NCBI GenBank assembly: GCA_002327405.1
Contig: DCVO01000111.1
Location: forward strand, 10,418-22,266
DNA: 11,849 nt
From: Thiobacillus sp. UBA2186
Lineage (GTDB): Bacteria > Pseudomonadota > Gammaproteobacteria > Burkholderiales > Thiobacillaceae
Direction: 5' to 3'
Part shown: positions 1 through 6,615 of the stretch, one piece after another
Position numbering within the stretch: the first letter of the stretch is position 1
Layout of the letters: each line of letters begins with the position of its first letter
Made by a program: the position numbers and the translations under genes
The notes under the pieces: generated by a model
Told to the model about the DNA's origin: nothing
The model's database searches: none
Seen by the model: only the letters and a program-made list of their open reading frames with translations

Positions 1-990
1 ATCCGCATCGCCGGCGTCATCCTCAACCAACTCGGCGGCAGCCGCCACGAGAGCAAGCTGCGTGCGGTGATCGAGCACTACACCGATGTGCCGGTGATCG
101 GCGCCGTGCAGCACGAGGCCGGCATGCAGATTCTGGAACGCCACCTGGGTCTCATCCCCAGCAACGAGGCGGGGGAGGCGAGCGAACAGATCAGCCGGAT
201 CGCCAGGCGTGTGGCGGAACAGGTCGACCTGGACAAGCTGCTCAACCTGACCCGGGGTCGGCCGAAAGCCGAGCTGGTCATGCCAGCGCCATCCCAGGCC
301 GCGCGCAAGCTGCGCATCGGCATCATGCGCGATGCGGCCTTCGGTTTCTACTACGAGGACGATCTGCAGGCGCTGCAGGAGAGCGGGGCGGAACTGGTGC
401 CCATCAACGCCATGCGGGACAGCCACCTGCCCGCGATCGACGGCCTCATCATCGGCGGCGGTTTCCCCGAATCCTTCATGCCCGAACTGGAAGCCAATGC
501 CAGCCTGCGCAGCGAGATCAAACAAGCCATCGACAACGGCCTGCCGGCCTACGCGGAATGCGGCGGCCTCATGTACCTGGCGCGTTCCATGAACTGGAAG
601 GGCAGGACTCACGAAATGGCCGGCGTGATTCCGGGCGACATCGTCATGCACGAGCGCCCGGTCGGGCGCGGCTACGTGCGATTGAAGGAGACCGGCGCCA
701 GCCCCTGGGACAGCGAGGCGCCGGAAAACGACATCCACGCGCACGAATTCCACTATTCCAGCCTTGAGAATCTGCCGGACGGCCTTACGTATGCATACGA
801 AGTATTGCGCGGCTACGGGATCGACGGCAAACGCGACGGCCTGGTCTATCGAAACCTGCTCGCGTCCTACACGCACCTTCGTTCCACCCGGCGCTTTTCC
901 TGGGTGAAACGCTTTCTGGCTCTGGTGGAGAAATGCAAATCCGCAGGGCCTGTTGGAGCCAGCCCCGATAACACAGTGGCTGCTGCCTGA
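1..990 (+). CDS. dsrN: DsrN-like siroheme amidotransferase (CobB/CbiA family), 5'-truncated
   Basis: The reading frame is open from the first base, so the gene starts upstream; 329 C-terminal residues are visible and the GTG at 67 is internal. The visible N-terminal part (GVILNQLGGSRHE) matches the end of the dethiobiotin-synthetase-like ATPase domain of cobyrinate a,c-diamide synthases. A class I glutamine amidotransferase domain follows from about nt 307, with the oxyanion-type motif GGGFPESF, the catalytic cysteine in YAECGGLMYL (codon 559-561), a HEFHYSS motif and a late histidine in SYTHLRS. The family transfers glutamine amide nitrogen onto tetrapyrrole carboxylates. In Allochromatium the DsrN member is proposed to make siroamide for DsrAB. 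I prefer DsrN over a cobalamin enzyme because an IscA-like dsrR candidate follows after 20 nt and cysG comes next. A true vitamin B12 CobB/CbiA remains possible, because the upstream genes are not visible. Confidence 0.82.
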   Translation: MRIAGVILNQLGGSRHESKLRAVIEHYTDVPVIGAVQHEAGMQILERHLGLIPSNEAGEASEQISRIARRVAEQVDLDKLLNLTRGRPKAELVMPAPSQAARKLRIGIMRDAAFGFYYEDDLQALQESGAELVPINAMRDSHLPAIDGLIIGGGFPESFMPELEANASLRSEIKQAIDNGLPAYAECGGLMYLARSMNWKGRTHEMAGVIPGDIVMHERPVGRGYVRLKETGASPWDSEAPENDIHAHEFHYSSLENLPDGLTYAYEVLRGYGIDGKRDGLVYRNLLASYTHLRSTRRFSWVKRFLALVEKCKSAGPVGASPDNTVAAA

Positions 991-1010
991 ATTATTGATT
1001 AGGAGAAATC

Positions 1011-1391
1011 ATGCTTACCCTGACCCCCGCCGCCGTGCATCAGATCCAGTCGGCCATCCCACCCGAGGCCTCTTTCGAGGGTCTGGCGCTGCGCATCGCC
1101 GCACGCCGCGCCTTTGACGGTTCCATCGAATACGCCATGGGCATGGACAACGAGCGCGAAAACGACCAGAGCATCGTCGTCGAAGGCATCACTCTGCTCA
1201 TCAACGAGCACAGCGCCGATCTGCTCAACGGCGTGACCGTCGACTTCGTCGAGGAAAACGGCCAGCCCCTGTTCGTGTTCATGAACCCCAACGATGCCGG
1301 CCCGGCCGGCGGCGGCTGCGGTTCCAGCAGCGGCAGTGGCGGTGGCTGTGGTTCCGGCGGTTGCGGTTCCGGCGGCTGCGGCAGCCGTTGA
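1011..1391 (+). CDS. dsrR: DsrR-like A-type (IscA/HesB) protein with Cys-Gly repeat tail
   Basis: A 126-residue protein starting at an ATG preceded by AGGAG with 5-nt spacing. Residues 1-94 fit the IscA/HesB fold: LTPAAVHQI at the start, LALRI, then a core ending in VDFVEENGQPLFVFMNPN, where IscA has a closely similar stretch before its CGC tail. The first metal-binding cysteine of IscA is absent (AARRAFDGS replaces the usual SGCSG). This agrees with DsrR from Allochromatium, which lacks the Fe-S ligands and is needed for normal sulfur oxidation. Unlike a plain DsrR, the last 26 residues hold four GGCGS/GGCGSR units with Cys103, 113, 118 and 123. It lies 20 nt after dsrN and about 85 nt before cysG, so it is probably cotranscribed with dsrN. 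A HesB-type Fe-S carrier unrelated to Dsr is the alternative. Confidence 0.8.
   Translation: MLTLTPAAVHQIQSAIPPEASFEGLALRIAARRAFDGSIEYAMGMDNERENDQSIVVEGITLLINEHSADLLNGVTVDFVEENGQPLFVFMNPNDAGPAGGGCGSSSGSGGGCGSGGCGSGGCGSR
1311..1385 (+). repeat. 15-bp coding repeat units for GGCGS in the DsrR-like tail
   Basis: Four 15-bp units encoding GGCGS lie at 1311-1325, 1341-1355, 1356-1370 and 1371-1385, with a Ser/Gly spacer after the first. Synonymous codons differ between units (TGC/TGT, GGC/GGT, TCC/AGC), so the amino acid pattern is kept while the DNA has diverged. Confidence 0.85.
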
Positions 1392-1412
1392 TCCCGGCGG
1401 AAAAACCTTGAA

Positions 1413-1468
1413 CAAAGAGGACAGGAGGACAAGAGATTTGTTTTCCTCATGTCCTCATGTCCTCCTTG
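1413..1468 (+). repeat. Imperfect hairpin of 8-bp AGGACA-type repeats upstream of cysG
   Basis: The left arm 1413-1436 pairs with the right arm 1445-1468 around an 8-nt loop (tttgtttt). Twenty of 24 positions are complementary, with single mismatches at 1416/1465, 1424/1457, 1432/1449 and at the loop end. Both arms have an 8-bp period: AGAGGACA, GGAGGACA on the left, and TCCTCATG, TCCTCATG, TCCTCCTT on the right. The left arm contains AGGAGG (1423-1428), the strongest ribosome-binding sequence near cysG, and folding would mask it. It is not a typical terminator, because no U-run follows the right arm. It could be a small dispersed repeat or an RNA element controlling cysG translation. Confidence 0.7.
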
Positions 1469-1476
1469 TGAAAAAA

Positions 1477-2886
1477 ATGAACTTTCTTCCAATTTTCCTC
1501 GACCTGCGCGGCAAGACCTGTCTCGTCGTCGGCGGCGGCGAAACGGCTGCGCGCAAATCCGCCCTGCTGGTGAATGCCGGCGCCAATGTCTGCGTTGCGC
1601 ATGAGGGCGACCTGGCCACGGCCTTTGCCGACATCAAGGAACAGGACCGCATCAGCCACAAGCGCGCCGCATTCGGCGCCGACATGCTGGAGGGCGTGGA
1701 ACTGGTGATCGGCGCGGCCGAGGACGATGCCATCGACAAGCAGGTGTTCGATGCCGCGCGAGCCCGCCGCCTGCCGGTCAACGTCGTCGACAGGCCTGCG
1801 CTGTGCAGCTTCGTGCTGCCGGCCATCCTCGACCGCTCGCCCATGATCGTGGCAATCGGTACCGGCGGTGCCTCCCCCGTGCTTGCGCGGCTGTTGCGTG
1901 CGCGCCTGGAAACGCTGATCCCCGCCAGCTACGGCCGTCTCGCCTATCTGGCCGAAAGTTTCCGCGAGCAGGTCAGGGCCAAGTTCTCGCACGCGCCCAT
2001 GCGCCGCATCTTCTGGGAAAAGGTGCTGCAGGGTCCGGTGGCGGAACTGGTGTTTTCCGGCAAGGAGGACGATGCCGCCAGGTTGTTGCAGCGCACGCTC
2101 GACAGCGAGAAGGACGAGGCCCCGCAAGGCGAGGTCTATCTGGTTGGCGCAGGTCCAGGCAATCCAGATCTGCTGACATTCCGCGCATTAAGACTGATGC
2201 AGCAGGCCGACGTGGTGGTGCACGACAATCTGGTTTCCGAACCCATACTCGAGATGTGCAGGCGCGACGCCGAGCGCATCTACGTGGGCAAAAAGCGCGC
2301 GAACCATGCGGTGCCGCAGGAAGACATCAACATGATGCTGGTGCGCCTGGCCAAGGAAGGCAAGCGCGTGCTGCGCCTCAAGGGCGGCGACCCCTTCATC
2401 TTCGGGCGCGGCGGCGAGGAGATCGAGACCCTGGTCGACCACGGCGTGCCGTTCCAGGTGGTGCCGGGCATTACCGCTGCTGCCGGCGTGGCCTCCTATG
2501 CCGGCATTCCGCTCACCCACCGCGATTACGCGCAGTCGGTCACTTTCGTCACCGGCCACCTCAAGGACGACAGCACCAACCTCGACTGGGATGCGATGGC
2601 CAAGCCCAACCAGACCATCGTCATCTACATGGGCCTGCAGGGGTTGCCGGTGCTGGCGCAGGAACTGGTCAGGCACGGACTCTCGCCGCAAACGCCTGCC
2701 GCCATCGTGCAGCAGGGCACCACCCCGCATCAGCGCGTGGTTACCGGTACCCTGGAAACCCTGCCCGAGCTGGCAGTGGAAGCCCAACTCAGGCCGCCCA
2801 CGCTCATCATCGTCGGCAAGGTCGTCAGCCTGCACCACAAGCTCAAGTGGTTCGTGAGCGAGGACGACCGCCTCGCCAAGTCCTAA
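1477..2886 (+). CDS. cysG: Siroheme synthase CysG (trifunctional)
   Basis: A 469-residue protein, close to the 457 residues of E. coli CysG. It carries out S-adenosylmethionine-dependent methylation of uroporphyrinogen III to precorrin-2, NAD-dependent oxidation to sirohydrochlorin, and iron insertion. The N-terminal dehydrogenase/ferrochelatase half begins LPIFLDL with the Rossmann loop VVGGGETAARK (residues 18-27), and has NVVDRP with the conserved Asp and GTGGASPVLAR with the conserved Ser. The methyltransferase half starts near residue 217 with VYLVGAGPGNPDLLT and contains LRLKGGDPFIFGRGGEE and VVPGITAAAGVASYAGIPLTHR (both split here only for description). The start at ATG 1477 follows family N-termini (MDHLPIF in E. 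coli) but lacks a Shine-Dalgarno sequence. TTG at 1438 is in frame, 9 nt after AGGAGG, and would add 13 residues. The context after dsrN/dsrR suggests siroheme supply to sulfite reductase. The stop overlaps the end of the convergent DUF486 gene. Confidence 0.95.
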   Translation: MNFLPIFLDLRGKTCLVVGGGETAARKSALLVNAGANVCVAHEGDLATAFADIKEQDRISHKRAAFGADMLEGVELVIGAAEDDAIDKQVFDAARARRLPVNVVDRPALCSFVLPAILDRSPMIVAIGTGGASPVLARLLRARLETLIPASYGRLAYLAESFREQVRAKFSHAPMRRIFWEKVLQGPVAELVFSGKEDDAARLLQRTLDSEKDEAPQGEVYLVGAGPGNPDLLTFRALRLMQQADVVVHDNLVSEPILEMCRRDAERIYVGKKRANHAVPQEDINMMLVRLAKEGKRVLRLKGGDPFIFGRGGEEIETLVDHGVPFQVVPGITAAAGVASYAGIPLTHRDYAQSVTFVTGHLKDDSTNLDWDAMAKPNQTIVIYMGLQGLPVLAQELVRHGLSPQTPAAIVQQGTTPHQRVVTGTLETLPELAVEAQLRPPTLIIVGKVVSLHHKLKWFVSEDDRLAKS

Positions 2887-3242
2887 GCTGCGCCGGCCAG
2901 CTCGCCGCGGAAAATGAAATACACCGCGGCGAGGATGCACAGCGCCGCCCACAGGTAGTCCAGCTTCAAGGGCTCTTTCAGATAGAACAGCGCGAACGGC
3001 ACGAACACCGAAAGCGTGATGACTTCCTGCAGGATTTTCAGCTGCGCCACCGACAGCACCGTATAGCCGATGCGGTTGGCCGGCACCTGCAACAGGTACT
3101 CGAACAGCGCGATGCCCCAGCTTACCAGCGCCGCCGCGATCCACGGCTTGTTGTTCATTTCCTTCAGATGGGCGTACCAGGCGAAGGTCATGAAAATGTT
3201 GCTGCAGGTCAGCAGCAGGATGGTCGTGGCGATCGGGTGCAT
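2883..3242 (-). CDS. DUF486 (DMT-like) small membrane protein
   Basis: A 119-residue, strongly hydrophobic protein with about four membrane segments (roughly residues 3-22, 35-52, 63-87 and 95-112). The motifs SNIFMTFAWYAHLK, FEYLLQVPANRIGY and QLKILQEVITLSVF are characteristic of the DUF486 family, related to half-size drug/metabolite transporters. No substrate is established. The ATG at 3242 has GGAG (complement of 3248-3251) 5 nt upstream. A TTG at 3266 would add eight residues without a good ribosome-binding site and was not chosen. It lies 76 nt after the cysteine desulfurase on the same strand, so read-through from the sulfur operon is possible. It overlaps the cysG 3' end by 4 bases, tail to tail. 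Confidence 0.85.
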   Translation of the reverse strand: MHPIATTILLLTCSNIFMTFAWYAHLKEMNNKPWIAAALVSWGIALFEYLLQVPANRIGYTVLSVAQLKILQEVITLSVFVPFALFYLKEPLKLDYLWAALCILAAVYFIFRGELAGAA

Positions 3243-3318
3243 GGAGGCTCCGGCAGGGGCAGTCAATCGGCTGGCAGCCGGATTTAACGCCTTTATCGGG
3301 AAGCCGGCAAGACTCTCT

Positions 3319-4470
3319 TTATTTCTTGTCCTTGCCCAAAGCGCTTAGCCGCGACCAGGCGTCAATCAGGGATTCGGCTGCGATGCCGATCTCGGCCTCG
3401 GTGCTGAAACGGCCCAGCGACAGGCGCACCGCGCCCGCTGCGCGCTCGGCCGTGCAGCCCATGGCCGCCAGTACGCCGGAAACCGCGTGACTGCCGGCGT
3501 GGCAGGCGGAACCGGTGGAAGCGGCCAGCGTTTGCGCCTCGTTCAGCAGGTCCCAGCCGGTGACAAAGGGGAAGGAGAGATTGAGGGTGTTGGGCAACCG
3601 TTCCTCGGGGTGGCCGTTCAGCATCAGCCCGGGGATGGCAGAAGCGAGGCGGTGGTGCAGCTCGTCGCGCAGCGCGCGGATGCGGGAAGATTCCGCTGAG
3701 AGTTCCTCGCGTGCCAGCCGCGCCGCTTTGCCCAGGGCGGCGATGTGGGGCACGTTCTCGGTGCCGGGACGCAGGCCGTGTTCGTGCCCGGCGCCAAACT
3801 GGATGGCTGCTATGGGCGTGCCGGAACGGACATAAAGCGCGCCTACCCCCTTGGGTGCGTAGAACTTGTGCCCGGCCAGGGTGAGCAGATCGCAGCCCAG
3901 GTCGTCCACGTTGACTTCGATCTTGCCCACGGCCTGGGCGGCATCCACGTGCAGCAGCGCCCCGGCGGCATGGGCAAGCTTGGAAATGGCGCGGACGGGC
4001 TGGATCGTGCCCACTTCATTGTTGGCCAGCATGACCGAAACCAGGGCGACGTCGCTGCCGATTTGCAGCGCGCTGGCATCGATGCGCGCGGTTGCATCCA
4101 CCGGAATCTCTCTTGTAGACCAGCCTGTGCCTGCCAGTTGGCGCATGGGCTGCGCCACCGAGGGATGCTCGATTGCAGAATAAATCAGCGTGCGCCGGCT
4201 GCCGGATGCGAGCGCGCGGGCGACGCCCAGCAGGGCGAGATTGTTCGCCTCGGTGGCGCAGCCGGTGAAGACGATTTCTTCCGGACGCGCGCCGATCAGT
4301 GCCGCCACTTCGGCGCGCGCCTGATCCACCGCCGCCTTGGCCGCATGGCCATAGGCGTGCTCGGACGAGGGGTTGCCGTAGTGCATATGCAGAAATGGCA
4401 GCATCGCTTCCACGACCCGTGGATCGACGGGCGTGGTGGCGTTGTAATCGAGGTAGACGGGGCGGCTCAT
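3319..4470 (-). CDS. Cysteine desulfurase (NifS/IscS-like)
   Basis: A 383-residue class V aminotransferase-fold PLP enzyme that removes sulfur from cysteine as an enzyme-bound persulfide, giving alanine. The start MSRPVYLDYNATTPVDP is typical of the family. Further signatures are YGNPSSEH, TEANNLAL, His102 in EHPS, VDAAQAVGKIEV, the PLP lysine Lys202 in AGHKFYAPKG, LRPGTEN, and the catalytic loop STGSACHAGS with Cys323. All catalytic residues appear intact. The ATG overlaps the upstream PLP-lyase stop as ATGA, which implies translational coupling and explains the weak ribosome-binding site. The neighbours (DsrE-like carrier, TauE transporter, rhodanese regulator) suggest a dedicated role in sulfane-sulfur traffic. 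The general IscS of Fe-S assembly is less likely, because no iscU, iscA or hscB neighbours are present. Confidence 0.93.
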   Translation of the reverse strand: MSRPVYLDYNATTPVDPRVVEAMLPFLHMHYGNPSSEHAYGHAAKAAVDQARAEVAALIGARPEEIVFTGCATEANNLALLGVARALASGSRRTLIYSAIEHPSVAQPMRQLAGTGWSTREIPVDATARIDASALQIGSDVALVSVMLANNEVGTIQPVRAISKLAHAAGALLHVDAAQAVGKIEVNVDDLGCDLLTLAGHKFYAPKGVGALYVRSGTPIAAIQFGAGHEHGLRPGTENVPHIAALGKAARLAREELSAESSRIRALRDELHHRLASAIPGLMLNGHPEERLPNTLNLSFPFVTGWDLLNEAQTLAASTGSACHAGSHAVSGVLAAMGCTAERAAGAVRLSLGRFSTEAEIGIAAESLIDAWSRLSALGKDKK

Positions 4471-5645
4471 GGCTGTTCTTGTGTCGCGCCCAGTGCCTGA
4501 TTGAGATCGGCGATCAAGTCGTCCGCATCCTCCAGTCCGACCGATAGGCGCAGCATGGCATCGGAGATGCCGCGCCGCGCGCGTTCTTCCGGCGTGAGGC
4601 CATGGTGGGTGGTGGTGCAGGGCTGGGTGACCAGGCTCTCCACGCCGCCCAGCGAGGGTGCCAGCGCAAACAGCCTCAGCGCATCGGCCACGCGCGTCGC
4701 GGCCTCGACGCCGCCCTTGATTTCGAGGGTCAGCATGCCGCCGAAACCCCGCATCTGGCGGCACGCCAGATCATGGCCGGGAAAGTCGGGCAGCCCCGGA
4801 TACAGCACGCGCTCGATTCCGGGGTGCGTCTGCATCGCCTGGGCGATTCTCATTGCGGTTTCGTTCTGGCGTTGCACGCGAACGGTCAGTGTGCGCAGGC
4901 TGCGCGCCAGCTGCGAAGCGATCTCTGGCGCGATGGTCTGGCCCAGGTTCTTGCGCCAGTTCCACACCTGCATGACCAGCTCTCTGCTGCCCATCAGTGC
5001 CCCGGCGCTGAGGTCGGAGTGGCCGCCCAGGTACTTGGTGGCGGAATGCACCGCGAAGTCCGCGCCGAGCGCGAGCGGATTCTGGTTCACCGGCGAGGCG
5101 AAGGTGTTGTCCACTGCCACGAGCGCGCCGTGGGCGTGGGCGAGCTCGGCGAGGGCGGCGATGTCGAACAGCTCCAGCGCCGGGTTGGTGGGCGTTTCGA
5201 AAAACACCAGGCCTGCGCCCTGTATCAGAATTGCTTCCAACTCCCCAAGCTCGCTGCCGAGCAGCAGGCGCGTGGGAATGTCCAGCTCGGGCAACTGTCC
5301 GGCGAGCAATTCCAGCGTACCGCCATAGGCGTCGCCCAGACAGACGATGCCCTTGCGGCCGTGGGCGAGGAACAGCGCGGATTCCGCAGCCATGCCGGAG
5401 GCGAAGGCCAGCGCGGCCTCGGCACCTTCGATGGCGGCGAGCTTGTCCTCCAGCGCCTGGATGGTGGGATTGAGTCCGTAGCGCGTATACAGCGCGCCCG
5501 GCTTGCGTCCTTCCACCACGTCGAGCAGCGCGGCGGTGGAGGGAAATCTGAATGTGGTCGTGGTGTAAAGCGGCGCGTGCGGCGAGCCCTGCGGATCGTG
5601 CGGTTCGCCGGCGTGTATGCAGCGGGTGGACAGGTCTGGCTTCAT
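4467..5645 (-). CDS. Cystathionine gamma-synthase/gamma-lyase family PLP enzyme
   Basis: A 392-residue Cys/Met-metabolism PLP-dependent enzyme, normal length for the family. It begins STRCIHAGEPHDPQGSPHAP, with YTRYGLNPT (phosphate-binding Tyr/Arg), FASGMAA, ETPTNP (residues 150-155), VDNTFASP with Asp179, the PLP lysine Lys204 in SATKYLGGHSD, and SLGGVESLVTQP near the C-terminus. Members act as cystathionine gamma-synthase, gamma-lyase or O-acetylhomoserine sulfhydrylase, and sequence alone does not decide which. The loop YGGT followed by LELL does not match the YGCT of methionine gamma-lyase. Coupling by ATGA overlap to the cysteine desulfurase favours a lyase role that feeds cysteine, or cysteine persulfide from cystine, to that enzyme (inference). 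ATG 5645 has AGGA about 6 nt upstream. Confidence 0.92.
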   Translation of the reverse strand: MKPDLSTRCIHAGEPHDPQGSPHAPLYTTTTFRFPSTAALLDVVEGRKPGALYTRYGLNPTIQALEDKLAAIEGAEAALAFASGMAAESALFLAHGRKGIVCLGDAYGGTLELLAGQLPELDIPTRLLLGSELGELEAILIQGAGLVFFETPTNPALELFDIAALAELAHAHGALVAVDNTFASPVNQNPLALGADFAVHSATKYLGGHSDLSAGALMGSRELVMQVWNWRKNLGQTIAPEIASQLARSLRTLTVRVQRQNETAMRIAQAMQTHPGIERVLYPGLPDFPGHDLACRQMRGFGGMLTLEIKGGVEAATRVADALRLFALAPSLGGVESLVTQPCTTTHHGLTPEERARRGISDAMLRLSVGLEDADDLIADLNQALGATQEQP

Positions 5646-5666
5646 GCGTATTCCTGTTGTGCGGTT

Positions 5667-6281
5667 TCAGAAGGTGAGGTTCATGTCCGCCGCCATGACG
5701 ACTTCCTTGTAATAGCGGGCGGGATCGGCCAGTTTGGCGCCGTCGATCAGATCGCGCTCGCTCATGCCGAACAGCGGCACGTTGAGCGGGCAGGCCAGTA
5801 CCTCGCCGCCCTCGGCAACAAACATGAAGAACAGGTCTTCCACGAGCGGCAAGTCCATTTCGTCCATGCGTCTAGCAGCCTGTCGGACTTGAGGCTGATC
5901 TACTGCGCCGGTGGGAAGAGCGGTCCATTTTTGGCTTGCGCCGAAACTCGCAAGCTCGTTTTCCCCGATTTCTCGTTGCATAGGCCCGCTATGCGCCTCG
6001 AAATCGTGAAAAACTGTCCTCGCTCTCCCACCCGGCTCGCTACGATCGCTCAAGTCCGACAGGCTGCTAGTCACCGCCGCGCCGACTTCGGGCATGTCGG
6101 GCAGGCACTGCAGCTTGCCGACCCTGTCCTTGTGCAGCGCGTTCACCCCGCGCGAGCCGAAATAGACCGTCACTTTCGCGCCCTGCCTGAGCAAGCTCAG
6201 CGCCGTCATCATGGCATTGAACACCTGGCACGGTTCATCGTGAAAACACATGATCGACACGGTTTTTTTCGCTGCTTCCAT
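5667..6281 (-). CDS. DsrE-like sulfur-carrier protein carrying an in-frame 65-codon insertion
   Basis: A 204-residue frame from an ATG preceded by AGGAG at 6-nt spacing. Residues 1-70 (KKTVSIMCFHDEPCQVFNAM, then GAKVTVYFGSRGVNAL) and 137-204 (RRMDEMDLPLVEDLFFMF, GGEVLACPLNVPLFG, then DGAKLADPARYYKEVV) fit the DsrE/DsrF alpha/beta fold. Cys164 sits where the family places its persulfide-carrying cysteine, after a beta strand (VLACP). Cys12, Cys18 and Cys59 are also present. Residues 72-136 come from a palindromic MITE-like element (see 5876-6066), which adds exactly 65 codons and no stop. Removing the element and one CTAG restores a 139-residue protein, a usual DsrE size, reading AAVTRRMDE across the join. 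Whether the enlarged protein folds is unknown; the insertion falls between the two halves of the domain. The gene lies 12 nt after the small two-cysteine protein gene and 21 nt before the PLP lyase gene. Confidence 0.82.
   Translation of the reverse strand: MEAAKKTVSIMCFHDEPCQVFNAMMTALSLLRQGAKVTVYFGSRGVNALHKDRVGKLQCLPDMPEVGAAVTSSLSDLSDRSEPGGRARTVFHDFEAHSGPMQREIGENELASFGASQKWTALPTGAVDQPQVRQAARRMDEMDLPLVEDLFFMFVAEGGEVLACPLNVPLFGMSERDLIDGAKLADPARYYKEVVMAADMNLTF
5872..5890 (+). repeat. Left terminal inverted repeat with CTAG flank
   Basis: CTAGCAGCCTGTCGGACTT, the exact reverse complement of 6052-6070. The outer four bases are the putative target duplication. Confidence 0.93.
5876..6066. mobile_element. 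191-bp non-autonomous palindromic element (MITE-like) inside the DsrE-like gene
   Basis: The ends CAGCCTGTCGGACTT (5876-5890) and AAGTCCGACAGGCTG (6052-6066) are perfect 15-bp inverted repeats. CTAG flanks both sides (5872-5875 and 6067-6070), most simply a 4-bp target duplication. Because CTAG is its own reverse complement, the pair could also be read as 19-bp inverted repeats with no duplication. No transposase is encoded. The inside is largely self-complementary: cgctctcccaccc near 6021 against gggtgggaagagcg-like sequence near 5920, CGATTTC/GAAATCG (5966-5972/6000-6006), and an apical hairpin gcatag/ctatgc (5978-5983/5989-5994). CTAG fits the YTAR targets of IS5-group elements, but the parent family is not established here. 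Confidence 0.85.
6052..6070 (-). repeat. Right terminal inverted repeat with CTAG flank
   Basis: AAGTCCGACAGGCTGCTAG on the plus strand, the exact reverse complement of 5872-5890, with no mismatch in 19 bp. Such identity suggests a fairly recent insertion or conservation of the ends. Confidence 0.93.
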
Positions 6282-6293
6282 GCGTATCTCCTT

Positions 6294-6614
6294 TCAACCC
6301 GCATTTCCCAGCATGCGTTCAAGCGGGGCTTCCAGGGCTTCACCCAGACCCGGCATTTCGTCTGGGGGAATACCCTGGGTCGCAAGCGTTGCAAGGATGT
6401 CTGAGGGCATGATGATGGCGCCATCCTCGGGCTGTATGGCAACGCCGTTCAGCCAAAGGCTGGGGAACCCGTCACCATGGGCGCCGCACGTTTCGCTATA
6501 GACGATCTCGGCCTCGGTACCGAACTGGCGCGCCAGAGCGTCGGAGTAACCGGCATACAGGTTGCAGCGGCCGCCGGGCGGCTGCTGGGAAATGACTCGT
6601 ACTTTCACCGTCAC
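6294..6614 (-). CDS. Small conserved-looking two-cysteine protein, function unknown
   Basis: A 106-residue protein not confidently recognised. It begins as a beta strand (VKVRVISQ), followed by PPGGRCNLYAGYSDALARQ with Cys17 at the head of a helix, then EAEIVYSETCGAHGDGFPSLW with Cys43, a short LNGVAI strand, and IIMPSDILATLA. The strand-Cys-helix start and a proline before a strand (FPSLWLNG) recall small thioredoxin-fold proteins such as the SelW/Rdx group, but there is no CxxC motif and this resemblance is only suggestive. The start is GTG, supported by AGGAG 6 nt upstream and by lying 1 nt after the TauE stop, which implies translational coupling. Its place between a TauE transporter and a DsrE-like carrier suggests a cytoplasmic sulfur-related role (inference). 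Confidence 0.75.
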   Translation of the reverse strand: MTVKVRVISQQPPGGRCNLYAGYSDALARQFGTEAEIVYSETCGAHGDGFPSLWLNGVAIQPEDGAIIMPSDILATLATQGIPPDEMPGLGEALEAPLERMLGNAG

Positions 6615-6615
6615 A

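Noticed and set aside
1294..1476. Upstream extension of the cysG frame through the 3' end of dsrR
   Set aside because: It overlaps the dsrR glycine/cysteine repeat in another frame and gives only Ala/Val/Pro-rich low-complexity sequence. CysG homologues start near 1477.
2188..3144. Minus-strand open frame across cysG and DUF486
   Set aside because: Composition of a GC-rich shadow frame. cysG motifs on the opposite strand are complete, and the true DUF486 protein is in another frame.
3268..3280. Short hairpin cggct-ggc-agccg between the cysteine desulfurase and DUF486 genes, considered as a terminator
   Set aside because: Only a 5-bp stem, and no T-run follows on the minus strand.
4467..5645. 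Methionine gamma-lyase
   Set aside because: The loop YGGTLELL lacks the cysteine seen in the YGCT motif of that enzyme, so only the broader family is assigned.
4602..6404. Long plus-strand open frame opposite the PLP lyase and DsrE-like genes
   Set aside because: Antisense shadow of recognised genes with no family motif. It stays open across the MITE-like element only because that element is stop-free in this frame as well.
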